DNA of 64,000 nucleotides from JAWXCE01 sp033764775 (GTDB taxonomy: Bacteria > Pseudomonadota > Alphaproteobacteria > Rhizobiales > Rhodomicrobiaceae), in NCBI GenBank assembly GCA_033764775.1, contig JANRIQ010000014.1, positions 1 to 64,000 of the forward strand, given 5' to 3'. The translations under genes and the position numbers were made by a program. Shown here piece after piece: positions 9,620-17,974 of the stretch. The notes beneath the pieces were generated by a model. That model worked only from the letters and a program-made list of their open reading frames with translations, was not told the DNA's origin and did not search any database. Position 1 is the first letter of the stretch. Every line of letters begins with the position of its first letter.

Positions 9620-10435
9620 ATGCAAGTATGGGTTGAAACTATGGCGCAACCGAAAGTCATCGGCTCGACGGCGGAATTCATCAACGCGATCAACTCGCCC
9701 CAGAACATGCTTGGGCTGCTCAACTCACCCGTGACGCCGTGGTATTTCGGTCAGCCGGATCCGGACGGCAAACTGGCGCCCGCCCTTTACAAATCGAAGA
9801 TGAAGCCCGAACTGGAGCGCGAGCTGATGCGCGAGTTTCGGCTGCTGACCGCCGAGTTCGCCTCGCTGAAGTCGGTCAACGACGCGGACGTGCTTATCGC
9901 GGCGCACCAAGCCACCGTGCCTACGCGGATCATCGACTGGCTGGGCAATCCGCTTGCGGCGCTGTTTCTGGCGGTCGAGAGCCTTGCAGGGGACAAGAAC
10001 GGCAAAGTGTGGATTTTGAACCCCTGGGCCATGAACGAGCTGTGCAACGATCTGCCCTATGTGCCCGCGGCCGACGGGGAATATTTCGAGAAATATGTGG
10101 TGAACCTGAAAGACCCCTCCGCCAGCCCGCTGCCCGAGGCCGCCGAACCCATGGCGTTCCGGCCCTACCGCAACCTGCGCCCGCAAAACACGCAAGGGGT
10201 GTTCTTCACGGTGCACGGCAAGAAGCTCACGCCCCTCGACGACATCAAGTTCTTCATGAAGGATTCCAAGCAGTTCCTCACGTCCCTGCTGATCGACGGA
10301 GGCCGCAAGAAGTTCATCATGAAAGAGCTGCACAATCTCGGGGTGACGCGCGCCAACCTGTTTCCCGGCGTGCCCGGCACGGTGCGCACCATGCTTTACC
10401 GCTTCTCCGACGATTACCTGAAAACCGCCCTATGA
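9620..10435 (+). CDS. FRG-domain protein
   Basis: This 271-residue protein has the FRG-domain layout: WYFGQPD at residues 41-47 (the usual F-R-G-Q block in modified form) and HQATVPTRIIDWLGNPLAALFLAVE at 96-120, the strongest family motif. FRG domains occur in bacterial and phage proteins of unknown activity, sometimes in defence or toxin contexts. The first ATG (9620) lacks a good ribosome-binding site; an ATG at 9641 is an alternative. Its stop overlaps the ATG of the MidA methyltransferase gene (ATGA), so it is translationally coupled to a housekeeping gene. No immunity or toxin partner is adjacent. Confidence 0.75.
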   Translation: MQVWVETMAQPKVIGSTAEFINAINSPQNMLGLLNSPVTPWYFGQPDPDGKLAPALYKSKMKPELERELMREFRLLTAEFASLKSVNDADVLIAAHQATVPTRIIDWLGNPLAALFLAVESLAGDKNGKVWILNPWAMNELCNDLPYVPAADGEYFEKYVVNLKDPSASPLPEAAEPMAFRPYRNLRPQNTQGVFFTVHGKKLTPLDDIKFFMKDSKQFLTSLLIDGGRKKFIMKELHNLGVTRANLFPGVPGTVRTMLYRFSDDYLKTAL

Positions 10436-11481
10436 CGCCGCTCGACGCCAAAATCCGCGCGCGCATCGAGGCCGAGGGGCCGATCTGCGTGTCGGATTAC
10501 ATGGCCATGGCCCTGCAGGACGACGAGCACGGCTATTATCGGCGCCGCGAGGCGATCGGGCGCGGGGGCGATTTCATCACCGCGCCGGAGATCAGCCAGA
10601 TTTTCGGCGAACTCATCGGCCTGTGGGCGGCGCATGTGTGGCGCGGCATGGGCTCGCCGGCGCCGTTCAACCTGATCGAGCTAGGGCCGGGGCGCGGAGT
10701 GCTTATGGCGGACGCGTTGCGCGCCGCGCGAACCGCGCCCGGCTTTGTCGAGGCGGCTCGCGTCACGCTTGTTGAGCGGTCGTCGGCGATGCGCGCACAC
10801 CAACGGCAAGCGCTCGGCGGGCATGACCCTGAATGGCTCGATGATTTGGCGGCTGCGCCGGTGCGGCCGTCCATCGTCATCGCCAACGAGTTTTTCGACG
10901 CTCTTCCCATTCGGCAATTCGTCTTCGAGGGCGGCGGCTGGCGGCGGCGGCGCGTCGGCGTGGACGTAGCGGAATTCAACTTCGTTACGGGCGAACCAGC
11001 GGCGCCGGAGAACACGCCCGCTGCCGCCTGCGACGGCGCGGTGTTCGAGGACAGCCCGGCGCGGGAGGCGGTCGTCGGCCAGTTCGCTCGGCTGGCGGCG
11101 CAGCCCTTTGCGGCGCTCGTCGTCGACTACGGCCACAACGGCGACGCGTTCGGCGATACGCTGCAAGCGGTCGCTGCGCACAAATTTGCTGGCGTTTTCG
11201 ACACGCCGGGCGAAGCGGATTTAAGCGCGCACGTCAATTTCGCGGCGCTCGCGCACACGGCGGCGGCGCGTGGCCTCAAAACGTTCGGCCCGATGCCGAT
11301 GGGGCTGTTCCTGTTGAAGCTCGGGGCGGGCGAGCGGCTGCGCGCGCTCGTCAGGGCGGCCCCTGGCCACGCCGAAAGCCTAACCGCGGGCGTGCGGCGC
11401 TTGACCAGCCCGCAGGAAATGGGCGAACTGTTCAGGGCGCTCGCCATCGTCAATGGGCCGACGCCGCCGCCCTTTGCATGA
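10432..11481 (+). CDS. MidA/NDUFAF7-family SAM-dependent methyltransferase
   Basis: The hallmark GDFITAPEISQIFGE is at residues 47-61, the SAM-binding LIELGPGRGVLM at 81-92 and IVIANEFFDALPIRQF further on. The mitochondrial homologue NDUFAF7 methylates an arginine of complex I; the bacterial target is not established. In many alphaproteobacteria the order is lgt, this gene, pgeF; here an FRG gene and a DUF533 gene sit between lgt and it. The 349-residue length is normal. Confidence 0.92.
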   Translation: MTPLDAKIRARIEAEGPICVSDYMAMALQDDEHGYYRRREAIGRGGDFITAPEISQIFGELIGLWAAHVWRGMGSPAPFNLIELGPGRGVLMADALRAARTAPGFVEAARVTLVERSSAMRAHQRQALGGHDPEWLDDLAAAPVRPSIVIANEFFDALPIRQFVFEGGGWRRRRVGVDVAEFNFVTGEPAAPENTPAAACDGAVFEDSPAREAVVGQFARLAAQPFAALVVDYGHNGDAFGDTLQAVAAHKFAGVFDTPGEADLSAHVNFAALAHTAAARGLKTFGPMPMGLFLLKLGAGERLRALVRAAPGHAESLTAGVRRLTSPQEMGELFRALAIVNGPTPPPFA

Positions 11482-11488
11482 GGTGTCC

Positions 11489-12253
11489 ATGACGCCGCCT
11501 TTCTTGACATCGCAGGCGCTCACGGTTTCCGGCGTGAGCCATGGCTTTTTCGGGCGCGAAGGCGGCGTTTCAGAAGGGCTTTACGCGTCACTCAATTGTG
11601 GGCTGGGGTCGAGCGACGCACGCGAAAAAGTCCTTGAGAACCGGGCGCGCGTGGCGGCGGCGCTCGGCGTGAGTCGCGTTGTGACCGCGCACCAAAGCCA
11701 CAGCGCCGTGGCTCATATCGTTGAGCGCGCGCCCGATGACGGGGCAATCATTCACGCCGATGCGCTGGCGACGCGCGTGCGCGGGCTGGCCGTCGGCGTG
11801 CTGACCGCCGATTGCTCGCCGGTCTTGCTCGCGGACAGCGAGGCGGGCGTCGTCGCGGCCGCGCACGCAGGCTGGCGCGGGGCGCTCGGCGGGGTGCTGG
11901 AGGCGACGGTGGACGCCATGGTTGCGCTTGGCGCCCGGGTGGAGCGCATCGGCGCGGCGGTTGGGCCCTGCATTGGGCCCGCCAGCTACGAGGTGGGGCC
12001 TGCGTTCAAGGCCGATTTTCTGGCCCGCGCCCCACAAAACGAGGCCTTTTTCATGGACGGCGCCTCGGGGCGGCCGCATTTCGACCTGCCCGCCTATGTG
12101 AACGCGCGCCTGCGCCGCTGCGGCGTCTCCCATTTGGCGGCGCTGAATCGGTGCACGGCGACGGACGAATCGAATTTCTTCAGTTATCGGCGCTCGCAGT
12201 GGCGCGGCGAACCCGATTATGGCCGCCAAATGTCCGCCATCTTTCTGCGATGA
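11489..12253 (+). CDS. pgeF: Peptidoglycan editing factor / multicopper-like purine hydrolase (YfiH)
   Basis: YfiH/DUF152 motifs are all present: GVSHGFFGREGGVSEG, VLTADCSPVLL, AAHAGWRGA, AVGPCIGPASYEVG and SNFFSYRR, with the conserved metal-site His and Cys residues. The family includes enzymes that act on purine nucleosides and PgeF, which keeps incorrect amino acids out of peptidoglycan stems. I chose the ATG at 11489, which follows the methyltransferase stop by 7 bases and gives 254 residues. Confidence 0.92.
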   Translation: MTPPFLTSQALTVSGVSHGFFGREGGVSEGLYASLNCGLGSSDAREKVLENRARVAAALGVSRVVTAHQSHSAVAHIVERAPDDGAIIHADALATRVRGLAVGVLTADCSPVLLADSEAGVVAAAHAGWRGALGGVLEATVDAMVALGARVERIGAAVGPCIGPASYEVGPAFKADFLARAPQNEAFFMDGASGRPHFDLPAYVNARLRRCGVSHLAALNRCTATDESNFFSYRRSQWRGEPDYGRQMSAIFLR

Positions 12254-12437
12254 TGTGGACAAAGTGCGGCTTTAACCGTTTTTGAAGTTGTTTGTTGTTG
12301 GCGGCGTTCACTTCGACGTCAAGTCGGCTGGATAATGCATTGACGCCGCGTTAATGTTAGATCGTTCGGAGTGGCGGATAAATAAGTAAGACCAGCGTGT
12401 CGCCGAACGGTCAGCGAATCCATGGGGAGTTGATAAG

Positions 12438-13481
12438 GTGACGCGAGATAATCTTGCGGCGGGGTGCCTGGCGACGAGACGCATCATCGTTGCGGCCGGC
12501 ATGCTGTCGTGCCTGGCGCTTGCCGGTTGCGGGGGTGGGGCCGCGACCGACGGAGCCGATCTGACCGGACTTGCCCCCCAAAATCAGCCGAAGGTCGCCT
12601 CGGTGGCGTTTGCGCCCATTATTGGCGCGCCGCAGGCGTTGGGCCTCAAAATGACCGACGCCCTTACGGCGGCGGCCAAGGAAAAAAGCATCCCCGTCGC
12701 AGGCGCCGGGGAGGCGGACTACTCCATCATGGGCCTGATGCAGGCCGGGCGCGAAACCGCCGGCTCGCGGCTCACCTACATCGGCGACATCGCAGACAAG
12801 AGCGGCAAACGCCTCAAGCGCGTGCAGGTGGATGAGATTGTATCGCCGAAGAAGTCCGGCGATCCGTGGGCGCTCATCGACGACGCATCCATGCAGCGGG
12901 TGGCGACCCGCGCCGCGGGCGAAATCCACGCCTATCTGACGGGCGCAAAACCGGCCGAGGCGCCGGCCCTGACGGCGTCGGCTCCGGCGTCCGCCGCGCC
13001 GAGGCCCCCCGTCACGTCCACCGCGTCGATCACGCCGACAGCCGCGCCGGCGCCGGCCGCCGCCCCGCGCCCAGCGGCCCAACCGGTTCGCGCATTCGCC
13101 CCGCCGGCCGCCGCGCCCGCCGACATGACGGTGTTCGTGGCGCCTGTGGTTGGCGCGCCCGGCGACGGCGCCGTGTCGCTCACCGCAGCCATGAAGCGCA
13201 GCCTGGCCGCGCAAGGGCTGAAGGTGGCCGACGCCCGCTCGCCGAACGGCTACACGGTGCGCGGCAATGTGGAGATGGGCGCAGCCGCGGACGGCGCGCA
13301 GCCGATCGTCATCACCTGGCAGGTGCTCGACGCATCCGGCAAGCCGCTCACCAACGCGGTGAAGCAGCGCAACAATGTCGACGCCGGGTCGCTTGACGGC
13401 GCCTGGGGGCCGATCGCCGACGCGGCCGCCTCCGCCGCCTCGGTCGAAGTCGCCAAGATCGTGCCGCGTCCGACCACGTAA
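12438..13481 (+). CDS. Lipoprotein with two copies of one domain
   Basis: A GTG start with GGAG 9 bases upstream gives a 347-residue protein with a lipobox (LALAGC, Cys31), so it is an Lgt substrate. Two halves resemble each other: VASVAFAPIIGAP near residue 53 and MTVFVAPVVGAP near 230, each followed by an amphipathic helix, a YSIMG/YTVRG strand, a DxSGK turn (DKSGKRL, DASGKPL), a DPWALID/GAWGPIAD helix start and a terminal helix. A Pro/Ala-rich linker (about 170-228) joins them. I do not recognise the family; a periplasmic, membrane-tethered role is inferred. Confidence 0.8.
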   Translation: MTRDNLAAGCLATRRIIVAAGMLSCLALAGCGGGAATDGADLTGLAPQNQPKVASVAFAPIIGAPQALGLKMTDALTAAAKEKSIPVAGAGEADYSIMGLMQAGRETAGSRLTYIGDIADKSGKRLKRVQVDEIVSPKKSGDPWALIDDASMQRVATRAAGEIHAYLTGAKPAEAPALTASAPASAAPRPPVTSTASITPTAAPAPAAAPRPAAQPVRAFAPPAAAPADMTVFVAPVVGAPGDGAVSLTAAMKRSLAAQGLKVADARSPNGYTVRGNVEMGAAADGAQPIVITWQVLDASGKPLTNAVKQRNNVDAGSLDGAWGPIADAAASAASVEVAKIVPRPTT

Positions 13482-13510
13482 CCCGCGCGCTCCGCTAGGC
13501 GGCCGACGCG

Positions 13511-13544
13511 TTTACACCGCACCGCCCTGCTGCTATAGCAGGGC
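13511..13544 (+). promoter_or_regulatory. Probable prs promoter with overlapping inverted repeat
   Basis: TTTACA at 13511-13516 and TATAGC at 13534-13539 have a 17-base spacer and an extended -10 TG. An 8-base inverted repeat (GCCCTGCT / AGCAGGGC, loop of 5) at 13524-13544 is centred on the -10 hexamer, as an operator would be. Confidence 0.5.
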
Positions 13545-13587
13545 GCATTGCGCGTGACGGCATCCGCGCTCAAGAGATTAGTAAGTT

Positions 13588-14520
13588 ATGAAGATTGTCG
13601 CAGGCAACAGCAACTTGCCGCTCGTCCAGGCCATCGCAGCGAATTTGAACATCCGCCTGACGGAATGTTCGGTGAAGCGCTTCGCCGATTTGGAAATTCA
13701 CGTGGAGGTGAAAGAGAACGTCCGGGGCGAAGACGTGTTCGTCGTCCAGTCCACGTCCTATCCGGCCAACGACAACCTGATGGAGCTGCTGATCATCATC
13801 GACGCGCTCCGTCGCGCCTCGGCCAAGCGCATCACCGCCGTGGTGCCGTATTTCGGTTACGCCCGGCAGGATCGCAAAGTCGGGCCGCGCACGCCTATCA
13901 CGGCCAAGCTCGTCGCCAACATGATCACCCACGCAGGGGCCGACCGGTTGCTTACCGTCGACCTGCACGCCGGGCAAATTCAGGGCTTTTTCGACATTCC
14001 CGTCGACAATTTGTTTGCGGCGCCGGTGATGGTGCGCGACATCGGCCGACGCTTCAACACTGGCGGCATCACCGTCGTCTCGCCGGACGTCGGCGGCGTG
14101 GTGCGCGCGCGGCTGCTGGCGAACCGCATCAACGCGCCGCTCGCGATTGTCGACAAACGGCGCGAGCAACCTGGCGAGTCCGAAGTGATGAACGTGATCG
14201 GCGAGGTGCGCGGCCGCAAATGCCTCCTTGTCGACGATATCGTCGATTCGGGCGGGACGCTCTGCAAAGCGGCGGAGGCGCTGATCGAGAAGGGCGCGAC
14301 GGAGGTGTTCGGCTACATCACCCATGGCGTGCTCTCGAACGGCGCCGTAGGGCGCATCGAGAAATCCGCCATCAAGGCGCTCATCATCACCGACACGATT
14401 CTGCCGACCGAGACCGTCAAGGCCTCGCGGAATGTGGAAATCCTCTCCATCGCCGATCTGATGGCCGAGGCGATTGATCGTACAGCGAATGAGCGCTCCG
14501 TCTCCAGCCTGTTCGATTAG
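13588..14520 (+). CDS. prs: Ribose-phosphate pyrophosphokinase
   Basis: The 310-residue sequence matches PRPP synthase throughout: FADLEIHVEVKENVRGEDVFVVQS, YFGYARQDRK in the catalytic loop, VDLHAGQIQGFFDIP, and the PRPP-binding loop CLLVDDIVDSGGTL. It makes phosphoribosyl pyrophosphate from ribose 5-phosphate and ATP for purines, pyrimidines, His, Trp and NAD. It has its own likely promoter and ends directly against the stop of the convergent DUF2171 gene. Confidence 0.96.
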   Translation: MKIVAGNSNLPLVQAIAANLNIRLTECSVKRFADLEIHVEVKENVRGEDVFVVQSTSYPANDNLMELLIIIDALRRASAKRITAVVPYFGYARQDRKVGPRTPITAKLVANMITHAGADRLLTVDLHAGQIQGFFDIPVDNLFAAPVMVRDIGRRFNTGGITVVSPDVGGVVRARLLANRINAPLAIVDKRREQPGESEVMNVIGEVRGRKCLLVDDIVDSGGTLCKAAEALIEKGATEVFGYITHGVLSNGAVGRIEKSAIKALIITDTILPTETVKASRNVEILSIADLMAEAIDRTANERSVSSLFD

Positions 14521-14760
14521 CTAAACGCCCTCGCTCACCCATTCCATGCGCGCCTGGGCGGCCGGCAGGCTGAGGCGTACGGCGGTGTCCACCGACTGCA
14601 CCATATCGAGGTTGATGTAATGGTGAACGCCGCCCGACATGGGGTCGCTTTTGGTGAGCTTGATGCGCTGTCCGTCCACGTGATCGACCGTGCCGAGATG
14701 CTCGCCGTCCGAGCCGACAACCGGCATATGCTCCGTGATTTTGTCCGCATTCATCATCAT
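14521..14760 (-). CDS. DUF2171 protein
   Basis: A 79-residue protein with the PRC-barrel-like DUF2171 pattern: DKITEHMPVVGSDGEHLGTVDHVDG, then KLTKSDPMSGGVHHYIN, then a DTAVRLSLPAAQA end. Function unknown. The start has three consecutive ATGs, with GGAG about 7 bases before the first. The stop codon abuts the prs stop with no spacer. Confidence 0.8.
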   Translation of the reverse strand: MMMNADKITEHMPVVGSDGEHLGTVDHVDGQRIKLTKSDPMSGGVHHYINLDMVQSVDTAVRLSLPAAQARMEWVSEGV

Positions 14761-14958
14761 GACCCGCTCCGATTGGGATGTCTTTGGAGCCAAAGCGCAA
14801 CCGCCCGCGCTTGGTTCCAAGCGCGGCGGGAGGATGAGAAAGGGGAATTGTTTTTTTGAAAGCGGGGCTTTATAAGCGACCAATAATCCTCGATCCTGAT
14901 GGACAAACATCGAGCCTGCGCCTTCTAAGCGCGGCATCGACCGCCGGAGACTTACGAC

Positions 14959-15570
14959 ATGGCTGAGCTGCTGGAAATCAAAGCGCAGGCGCGCGACATT
15001 CAGAAAAAGACCGCGCTGAAGGGCATGCGCAAATCCGGCTCGATCCCCGGGGTCATCTATGGCGACAAGAAGCCGAACGAGACCGTGACGCTTGAGTACA
15101 AGCGCATCCACCAACTGATGCAGACCGGGGCATTTCTCTCCACCGTCTACATGCTGGACGTGGACGGCAAGAAGCAGCGCGTCATTCCCCGCGACGTGCA
15201 GGTAGACCCGGTGCGCGACTTCCCCATCCATGTGGATTTCCTGCGGCTCAGCAAAACCGCCCGCGTCGACGTCGAGGTGGCGGTGCGCTTCATCAACGAG
15301 GAGGCGTCGCCTGGCCTCAAGCGCGGCGGCGTTTTGAACGTGGTGCGCCACGCCATCGAGGTGGAGTGCAGCGCCGACAACATCCCGGAATACATTGAGG
15401 TGGATCTGTCCGGCCTCGATTTCGGCGACACCATTCACATCTCCGCCGTGAAGCTCCCCGCGGGCGTGACGCCCACCATCACGGATCGCGATTTCACCGT
15501 GGCGAGCATCCAGGGCGCCTCCTCCGACGAGGCTGAAGACGGCGAGGGCGAAGGCGGCGAGGCGGAGTGA
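14959..15570 (+). CDS. rplY: 50S ribosomal protein L25/Ctc
   Basis: The 203-residue protein has the L25 5S-rRNA-binding domain (IPGVIYGDKKPNETVTLEYKRIHQLM) followed by the TL5/Ctc C-terminal beta domain (VEVAVRFINEEASPGLKRGGVLNVVRHAIEVEC) and an acidic tail. This is the long form of L25. The ATG has GGAG 9 bases upstream. It is followed after 43 bases by pth, a very common order in alphaproteobacteria (rplY-pth-ychF). Confidence 0.95.
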   Translation: MAELLEIKAQARDIQKKTALKGMRKSGSIPGVIYGDKKPNETVTLEYKRIHQLMQTGAFLSTVYMLDVDGKKQRVIPRDVQVDPVRDFPIHVDFLRLSKTARVDVEVAVRFINEEASPGLKRGGVLNVVRHAIEVECSADNIPEYIEVDLSGLDFGDTIHISAVKLPAGVTPTITDRDFTVASIQGASSDEAEDGEGEGGEAE

Positions 15571-15613
15571 TCTGCGCTGCGGGTTGAGGTGTTCTGCGTC
15601 AGGGGGTTGCGGC

Positions 15614-16393
15614 ATGACGGTGAAGCTTTTCGTGGGTCTCGGCAACCCTGGCGCGCAATACGCCATGAACCGGCACAATGTCGGCTTCATGGCTCTCGAC
15701 GCGATCGCCCAGGAGCACGATTTCGGCCCGTGGCGCAAGCGTTTCCAGGGCGTCGCAAGCGAACTGCAAACGGGCGCCTACAAGCTTGTGCTGCTGAAGC
15801 CCGCCACCTACATGAACGAGTCAGGCCGGGCCGTGGCCGAAGCCGTGCGCTTCTACAAACTCACGCCTGCGGACGTCACCGTGTTCCACGATGAGCTGGA
15901 TTTGCCGCCCGGCAAGCTCAAGGTGAAAACCGGCGGCGGCCATGCCGGGCATAATGGCCTGCGCTCCATCGCCGCGCATCTCGGGCCGGATTTCCGCCGG
16001 GTGCGCATCGGCATCGGGCACCCTGGCGACAAGGCGAAGGTCTCAGGCTACGTGCTCAGCGATTTCGCCAAGTCCGACAAGGAGTGGCTCGCGGCCGCAC
16101 TGCATGGCGTCGCGCAAGGGGCGGCCAAACTCGTCGAAGGGCAGGACGCCCCTTTTTTGAATGAGGCGCTGCGCGCCGCACGCGCGTACAAACCAGGCGC
16201 TGCGCCAACCGCTGAGGCCCCCACGGGCTCGGAGCCGTCGGCGATGCGTCCGGTGGCCGTCTCCAAGCCTACCAACGCGACCGCGCCGCTTGCCGCTTCT
16301 TCCGCGTCCGCCGCGTCGACGCACGAAAAGCCGAAGCCCCGCGGCTTCAAGGCATGGGTGCATCAGCGGTTCCGGGCCGGCGTGTCGGCTTGA
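15614..16393 (+). CDS. pth: Peptidyl-tRNA hydrolase
   Basis: The enzyme core carries the catalytic set: GLGNPG with Asn11, NRHNVGFMALD with His21, HDELDLPPG and GGGHAGHNGLRS. It releases tRNA from peptidyl-tRNA that has dropped off the ribosome. AGGGGG precedes the ATG by about 9 bases. The 259 residues exceed the usual 190-200: after about residue 190 there is a Pro/Ala/Ser-rich linker ending in a basic helix (KPRGFKAWVHQRFRAG), an extension seen in related alphaproteobacteria as far as I recall. Confidence 0.95.
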   Translation: MTVKLFVGLGNPGAQYAMNRHNVGFMALDAIAQEHDFGPWRKRFQGVASELQTGAYKLVLLKPATYMNESGRAVAEAVRFYKLTPADVTVFHDELDLPPGKLKVKTGGGHAGHNGLRSIAAHLGPDFRRVRIGIGHPGDKAKVSGYVLSDFAKSDKEWLAAALHGVAQGAAKLVEGQDAPFLNEALRAARAYKPGAAPTAEAPTGSEPSAMRPVAVSKPTNATAPLAASSASAASTHEKPKPRGFKAWVHQRFRAGVSA

Positions 16394-16482
16394 AGGCGGC
16401 GCCCTTGCGTGAGCTTGCGGACACGGGCGGGTTCTGCGCCCGGCGCTCACGCATGTGACAGGGTTGGCGGTAAAGGATTATC

Positions 16483-17580
16483 ATGGGCTTCAAATGCGGC
16501 ATCGTGGGCCTGCCGAACGTAGGCAAGTCCACCCTGTTCAACGCGCTGACGCAGACGGCGGCGGCCGAGGCGGCGAACTATCCATTCTGCACCATCGAGC
16601 CGAATATCGGGGACGTGTCCGTCCCCGACCCGCGCCTCGACCGCATCGCCGCCATCGCCAAATCGGCGCAAATCATCCCGACGCGCCTCAGCTTCGTGGA
16701 CATTGCGGGGCTGGTGCGCGGCGCATCAAAGGGCGAAGGGCTCGGCAACCAGTTCCTCGCCAACATCCGCGAGGTGGACGCGGTTGTCTATGTGGTGCGC
16801 TGCTTCGAGAGCGCCGACATCGTGCATGTGGAGGGCCGGGTCGACCCGATCTCGGACGCCGACACGGTCGAAACCGAGCTGATGCTCGCCGACATGGAAA
16901 GCCTGGAGAAGCGCCGTCCGGCTCTTGAAAAGCGCGCCAAAGGCCAGGACAAGGAGGCCAAAGCCACGCTCGAGATCCTCGACAAGGCGATGGCCGTGCT
17001 CACGGAAGGCAAGCCCGCGCGCACCGCCAGGATCGCGGACGACGAGCGGCGCGCATTTGCGCAGCTCCAGCTTCTCACCTCGAAGCCCACGCTTTATGTG
17101 TGCAACGTGGACGAGGCGAGCGCAGCGTCGGGCAACGCCCATTCCGCCCGCGTTGAAGCGCGCGCCAAAGCGGAAGGGGCCGCGTGCGTTGTCATCTCGG
17201 CGCAGATAGAGGCGGAACTGGCGCAACTCGCCGCCGCCGAACGGGCGGATTACCTGCGCGATCTGGGTCTTGAGGAGCCGGGGCTGAACCGCCTCATCCG
17301 CGCCGGCTACGGGCTGTTGAACCTCATCACCTACTTCACCGCTGGGCCGAAGGAGACGCGCGCCTGGACCATCGAGGCGGGCACGCTCGCGCCGGGGGCC
17401 GCGGGCGTTATCCACACGGATTTCGAGAAGGGCTTCATTCGCGCGGAAACCATCGCCTATGATGATTTCATCCGGTACGGCGGGGAGGTCGGGGCCAAAG
17501 AGGCGGGCCGCATGCGGCTCGAGGGCAAGGAGTATCGCGTCCAAGATGGCGACATCATGCATTTCCGCTTCGCCAACTGA
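16483..17580 (+). CDS. ychF: Redox-regulated Obg-like ATPase YchF
   Basis: A 365-residue OLA1/YchF protein: P-loop GLPNVGKSTL at residues 8-17, VDIAGLVRGASKGEGLGNQFL, NVDE in place of the GTPase NKxD box (this family prefers ATP), a coiled-coil arm and a C-terminal TGS domain ending in FRFAN. It binds ribosomes and is implicated in oxidative stress control. AAAGGA lies 5 bases before the ATG. Confidence 0.96.
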   Translation: MGFKCGIVGLPNVGKSTLFNALTQTAAAEAANYPFCTIEPNIGDVSVPDPRLDRIAAIAKSAQIIPTRLSFVDIAGLVRGASKGEGLGNQFLANIREVDAVVYVVRCFESADIVHVEGRVDPISDADTVETELMLADMESLEKRRPALEKRAKGQDKEAKATLEILDKAMAVLTEGKPARTARIADDERRAFAQLQLLTSKPTLYVCNVDEASAASGNAHSARVEARAKAEGAACVVISAQIEAELAQLAAAERADYLRDLGLEEPGLNRLIRAGYGLLNLITYFTAGPKETRAWTIEAGTLAPGAAGVIHTDFEKGFIRAETIAYDDFIRYGGEVGAKEAGRMRLEGKEYRVQDGDIMHFRFAN

Positions 17581-17675
17581 CGAGCCGCGTTAACCAAGCG
17601 TTCATGGTTTCGCAAATTGCCGCGCGCTTTTATATAAATTTGAAGTGATGCGGTTCTCTCCAACCGGCTGACGCC

Positions 17676-17966
17676 ATGCCCGATCCACAGCCGAACGACG
17701 TCAAAACCGGGCCGTCCGACCTCGCCGACGCGGAAGAGGCCTTGCACCGCCTCAGCATGCGCGCGCAGGTCAACCGCGACATGGCGCTGCGCCTGGCGGT
17801 CTTATTCGCCGCGTCGCGCGAACAGGATTTCGCCGCGTTCGTTCACCCGGAGCAGCGTCGCCCCGCCGCATGGGCCAAGCTGCGGTTCGATCTGAATGCG
17901 TTCGCCGCGCTGATGTTCGTGGTCGGGATGGCGTTGTCGATCGCGATCCTTATGTCGCGGGGCTGA
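17676..17966 (+). CDS. Unknown small membrane protein
   Basis: A 96-residue protein with a soluble, mostly helical N-terminal part (DLADAEEALHRLSMRAQVNRDMALRL) and one hydrophobic helix near the C-terminus (about residues 73-93). I do not recognise it. The ribosome-binding site is weak. The next membrane-protein gene starts 8 bases after its stop, so the two are probably one unit. Confidence 0.55.
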   Translation: MPDPQPNDVKTGPSDLADAEEALHRLSMRAQVNRDMALRLAVLFAASREQDFAAFVHPEQRRPAAWAKLRFDLNAFAALMFVVGMALSIAILMSRG

Positions 17967-17974
17967 AAAACGGC

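Noticed and set aside
9620..10435. Toxin-antitoxin pair based on the FRG gene
   Set aside because: No small partner ORF lies next to it; its neighbours are a DUF533 gene and a MidA-family methyltransferase, so a two-gene toxin system is not supported.
14521..15738. 405-codon minus-strand ORF reaching over rplY
   Set aside because: Only its last 79 codons are real (DUF2171); the rest is antisense to rplY.
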